From Babylonia areolata (Eukaryota; Mollusca; Gastropoda; Neogastropoda; Buccinidae): 64,000 bases of DNA. Of this stretch, positions 39,201-43,066 are shown piece after piece (the stretch's first letter is position 1; every line of letters starts with the position of its first letter). The notes below the pieces were generated by a model. That model was not told the origin of the DNA and made no database searches. It worked only from the letters and a program-made list of their open reading frames with translations. A program made the position numbers and the translations under genes. Where the stretch lies: the NCBI RefSeq assembly GCF_041734735.1, contig NC_134907.1, forward strand, positions 215,429 to 279,428. Direction: 5' to 3'.

Positions 39201-39993
39201 GCAAAGAGGAGATTTGTTTGGTCCTGGTAACACACAGTTTAGCTGAATGATTGGTAACATGAGTTGGAACACAAGGTTGTATTGGTCAGTGATATGTTTT
39301 GTACACAGTATGGCAATTGGTATGTAACTCCTGGTGGCAGGTAAGCTTGATGAAGCTTGTATTACCTCACATAGATCTATGTGTGAGAGGAGTGCATACT
39401 GGTGGACATGTGATGAAAGGTGCTGAGAGGGTATAGGCCTTTTATGTCAGTGATGTCCAGATATTTGAGATTTCATCTGACCTTGGTTTTGGTTGTGTGT
39501 TTGTGTTCCAGGTGTGCTGCTCTAGGTGTAGGGTGAACTTTTACTATGTGCCGCTTATAGGTGCTGCTTTAGGTGTAGGGTGAACTGCTTAGTGTGTGTG
39601 CTGATTTCCCATGTACATTGTAAAAGTAAACACTCTATAAAAACCACTCCATGTGGCCCTGCTATTGATGTGAGGAGAGAGTGAGTGAGTGCATGATTAG
39701 TTGATCCTATATCCCTCTGTCTGTTCCCCTCTCTCTTCTATTAGAATCGAACCACACTTTCAGTTTTTACACAACAAATTCCATTACTGGTTACAGGAGA
39801 AAATGTCAAACCTATCTGACCACGCGGTTTGTGTCTTTTTGTTCTGATTTTTGCCTGATTTTCAAAGCTTCTGAAATTAATTTTGCCATCCCAATTATCA
39901 CCTCATGATCTTCTGTTAACATGCTAAAGAGATAATTTCGTTTTTCCGATTCTTATCAAAAGAATACCACACATCTATTTCTCAAATCATCGT

Positions 39994-40026
<33 letters not shown>

Positions 40027-41068
40027 CGAAATCTTATTTCAAGAGGGTAAAGGAGTAAGCACAAAGCGCTTGTTTACATCCGGCCCTGTGAGCAAGAATA
40101 ATAATGATGAACAGAAAAGAGAGAAAAAAAGTGAGTCAAATTCACAACAGCAACATCAAAATCACGAAAGCAGCTACAAACATAGGTCTAGATATGTATG
40201 CACAACACAAAAAGTGAGAGTCAAATTCACAACAGCAACATCAAAATCACGTAAGCAGCTACAAACATAGGTCTAGATATGTGTGTACAACACAAAAACG
40301 CTATAAATAAATAACAAGAGGGACAATAGGGAGGGGGCGTGGTGGAGAGAAGGAGGAAGAGACAAGGGGAAGAGTAAAGAAGGTAGGGGAGGCTGACTGA
40401 ACAGACAGCTATACTGACAGTGGAGACAGACATGGAGAGACTGACAGCGGAGGAGAGAGGCATGTACACATCCACAATCAATACAGCTCTCTTGTTAATG
40501 ATTTATGTGTTACATTATCACGTGTATTTCAGTAAATGTGCATGATATATGTTTTTGAAGGTAGGGATGCCTTTGACAGTATTCACATTCAGACAGGACA
40601 ATATTTCATTCCATAAATAGCCCCTGAAAAGAACAGACTAGATTTGAAAAGATTGATCCTTGGAAGTGGCACCATAACTCTGTGAACATGACAAGGAGTG
40701 TTGGCTACAAATTTATTTTTTTAATGAGGGGGAAGCAAATCCAGACATGATTTTGAATATAATAGACCTTTGAGATATATATATAAGTTCTGTTTTCAGT
40801 GAAAGGATATCGAGAGCTTTATTATCAGATATAGTAAATGATGAAGATTTTAAAAGAATCAGTTTTATAGCTCGTCTATGCAGACTTAACTGAGGTTTCA
40901 TAATGTTGTCACTTGCCGAATCCCACACTGTCGAAGCATGGTTAATGTGTGATTCTATGTAAGATTCTTTAATGTGTAATTCTATATAGTGACTCCAAAA
41001 TAGCTTTCGACAATGATGATTCAAAAAGTGATTAATTCTAGACAGTCGAGTATATATATATATCAATA

Positions 41069-41101
<33 letters not shown>

Positions 41102-42988
41102 ATAACGATGAAAAATGATGTGACCATGACGTGTTATTATCGATAGTGACTCGAAAGATTTTGTGGTGGTCAACTTCTTCGCCGTTGGTAAAAATAGACG
41201 AACAGTTTATTGACATACATTGACGTTCTTGCCTTTATTTATCAGGATTAAAAAAATTAGGATGGAAGATTCATGTGCTTTAGTTCTGACCATTCATTCA
41301 GAGAGAGAGAGAGAGAATGTGGAATCTGACTGAATGACGCAGAAAACGCTCTCTTCACTATGTTTATACACCCTCCTGATTATGTTTAAACACCTTAACA
41401 TTATCATTAAGCACCATCTTCATTATCTTTAACGCTTATTTTTAAACACTCACATCGTTATGTTTAAACACCCTCTCCATAATGTTTAACTCACTCCATG
41501 CCAAGAGTTTTTGCCCTTGCCAATCCCTGAAAACCCAGGGTTTGTATAGGATGGGGAAAAAATTGTAAAAAAACCAAATAAACACCCAGACAATTGATAT
41601 TTAGTATATGTATGCAAGGAATGTTGTTCCATATGTGTGCAAAAAATCAAAGTATTTACTCACCGTCTTGATGTTGATCGCGGTATCCATATTTAGTGTA
41701 TTTTTTAGCATTTTTGCACCCATCAGAAAGGTACACCAACATGTTCCACATCACATTCTAACACTATTTGAGGAACTGAAGACCTAGTGCATGCAATGAA
41801 GTATGAACAGGTGGTGAAGAAAGTTGAAATTCACTCATACAAGAAAAAATATTGTCTCTACATAATGAAAATCAAAGAACAAAGAAAAAAACTCAACCGG
41901 CTGGGTGTTGACTGGCCAGTCAGCTGACAAACCTGGTATGCCAGTGAAGGGATGTGCAAGAGGGAAAAAGGAAAAATTGTCAGTCCAATCACTGGTGAAA
42001 ACACTTGCAAAATCGTCCATTTCCTCAGTGGTTTCGTCGTCTGTGTCTGTCTCATCTGCTGGCACATGTTCCTCACTTTCCTCTCCATTGTAAACACTCG
42101 CTTCAGCGGCCGAATCTGTTTCTAGTTCATCGGGATCTGGTTCAAATTAACTGTCCAAAGAATCAACATTATCTCCTTCGACATCAGAGCCTTCAGTTTG
42201 GATCATTTCCAAAGCATCTTCGACGCTGAGTAACATTTCACCTCTCCGACCGTGTCGAACACTTCGCCGTGACGCCATCTTGTCAAACAACTTACAAAGC
42301 TGACAGGGGGCACGCTTTGTTATCAAGTGCGGTTGAGCTTATCGCGACACACACGCAGCGTGTGTGAATGAAAAGCTGACCAGAGGTGACGTAAGATATC
42401 ACATCTGCTTTTGATTTTCGCATCCGACGCGTCACTCCGACAGCACGACTTTTTAAAATCCAAGTCCGCATATGCGGACATTGGCATCCAACGCTTTCTC
42501 CGACGATGTCCGCATATGCGGACAATGGCAGCGAGTGAGTTAAACACCCTCACCATTGTGTTTAAACACCCTCTCCATAATGTTTAAACACCCTCTCCAT
42601 AATGTTTAAACACCCTCTCCATAATGTTTAAACACCCTCTCCATAATGTTTAAACACCCTCTCCATAATGTTTAAACGCCCTCTCCATAATGTTTAAACA
42701 CCCTCTCCATTGTGTTCAAACACCGTGATCATCAAGTTTAAACGCCATCATCATTAAGTTTAAACGCTCTCATCATTAAGTTTACACACCTTCTCCATTA
42801 ACTTTGAACATTCTCATCACTCTGTTTAACCACCCTCTTCGTTATATTCAAACACCAGCATACTTCCTCTCCACCTCCTAGACCTTTACGACGCTGCAGA
42901 CGTGACAAATTCCGAGCTTGGTTTTTGCCAGCACTGGGGACTTCAACCCCCCAAAAAACATCACATTATTTGATATGTAGATATCAAA

Positions 42989-43024
<36 letters not shown>

Positions 43025-43032
43025 GACGCACG

Positions 43033-43066
<34 letters not shown>

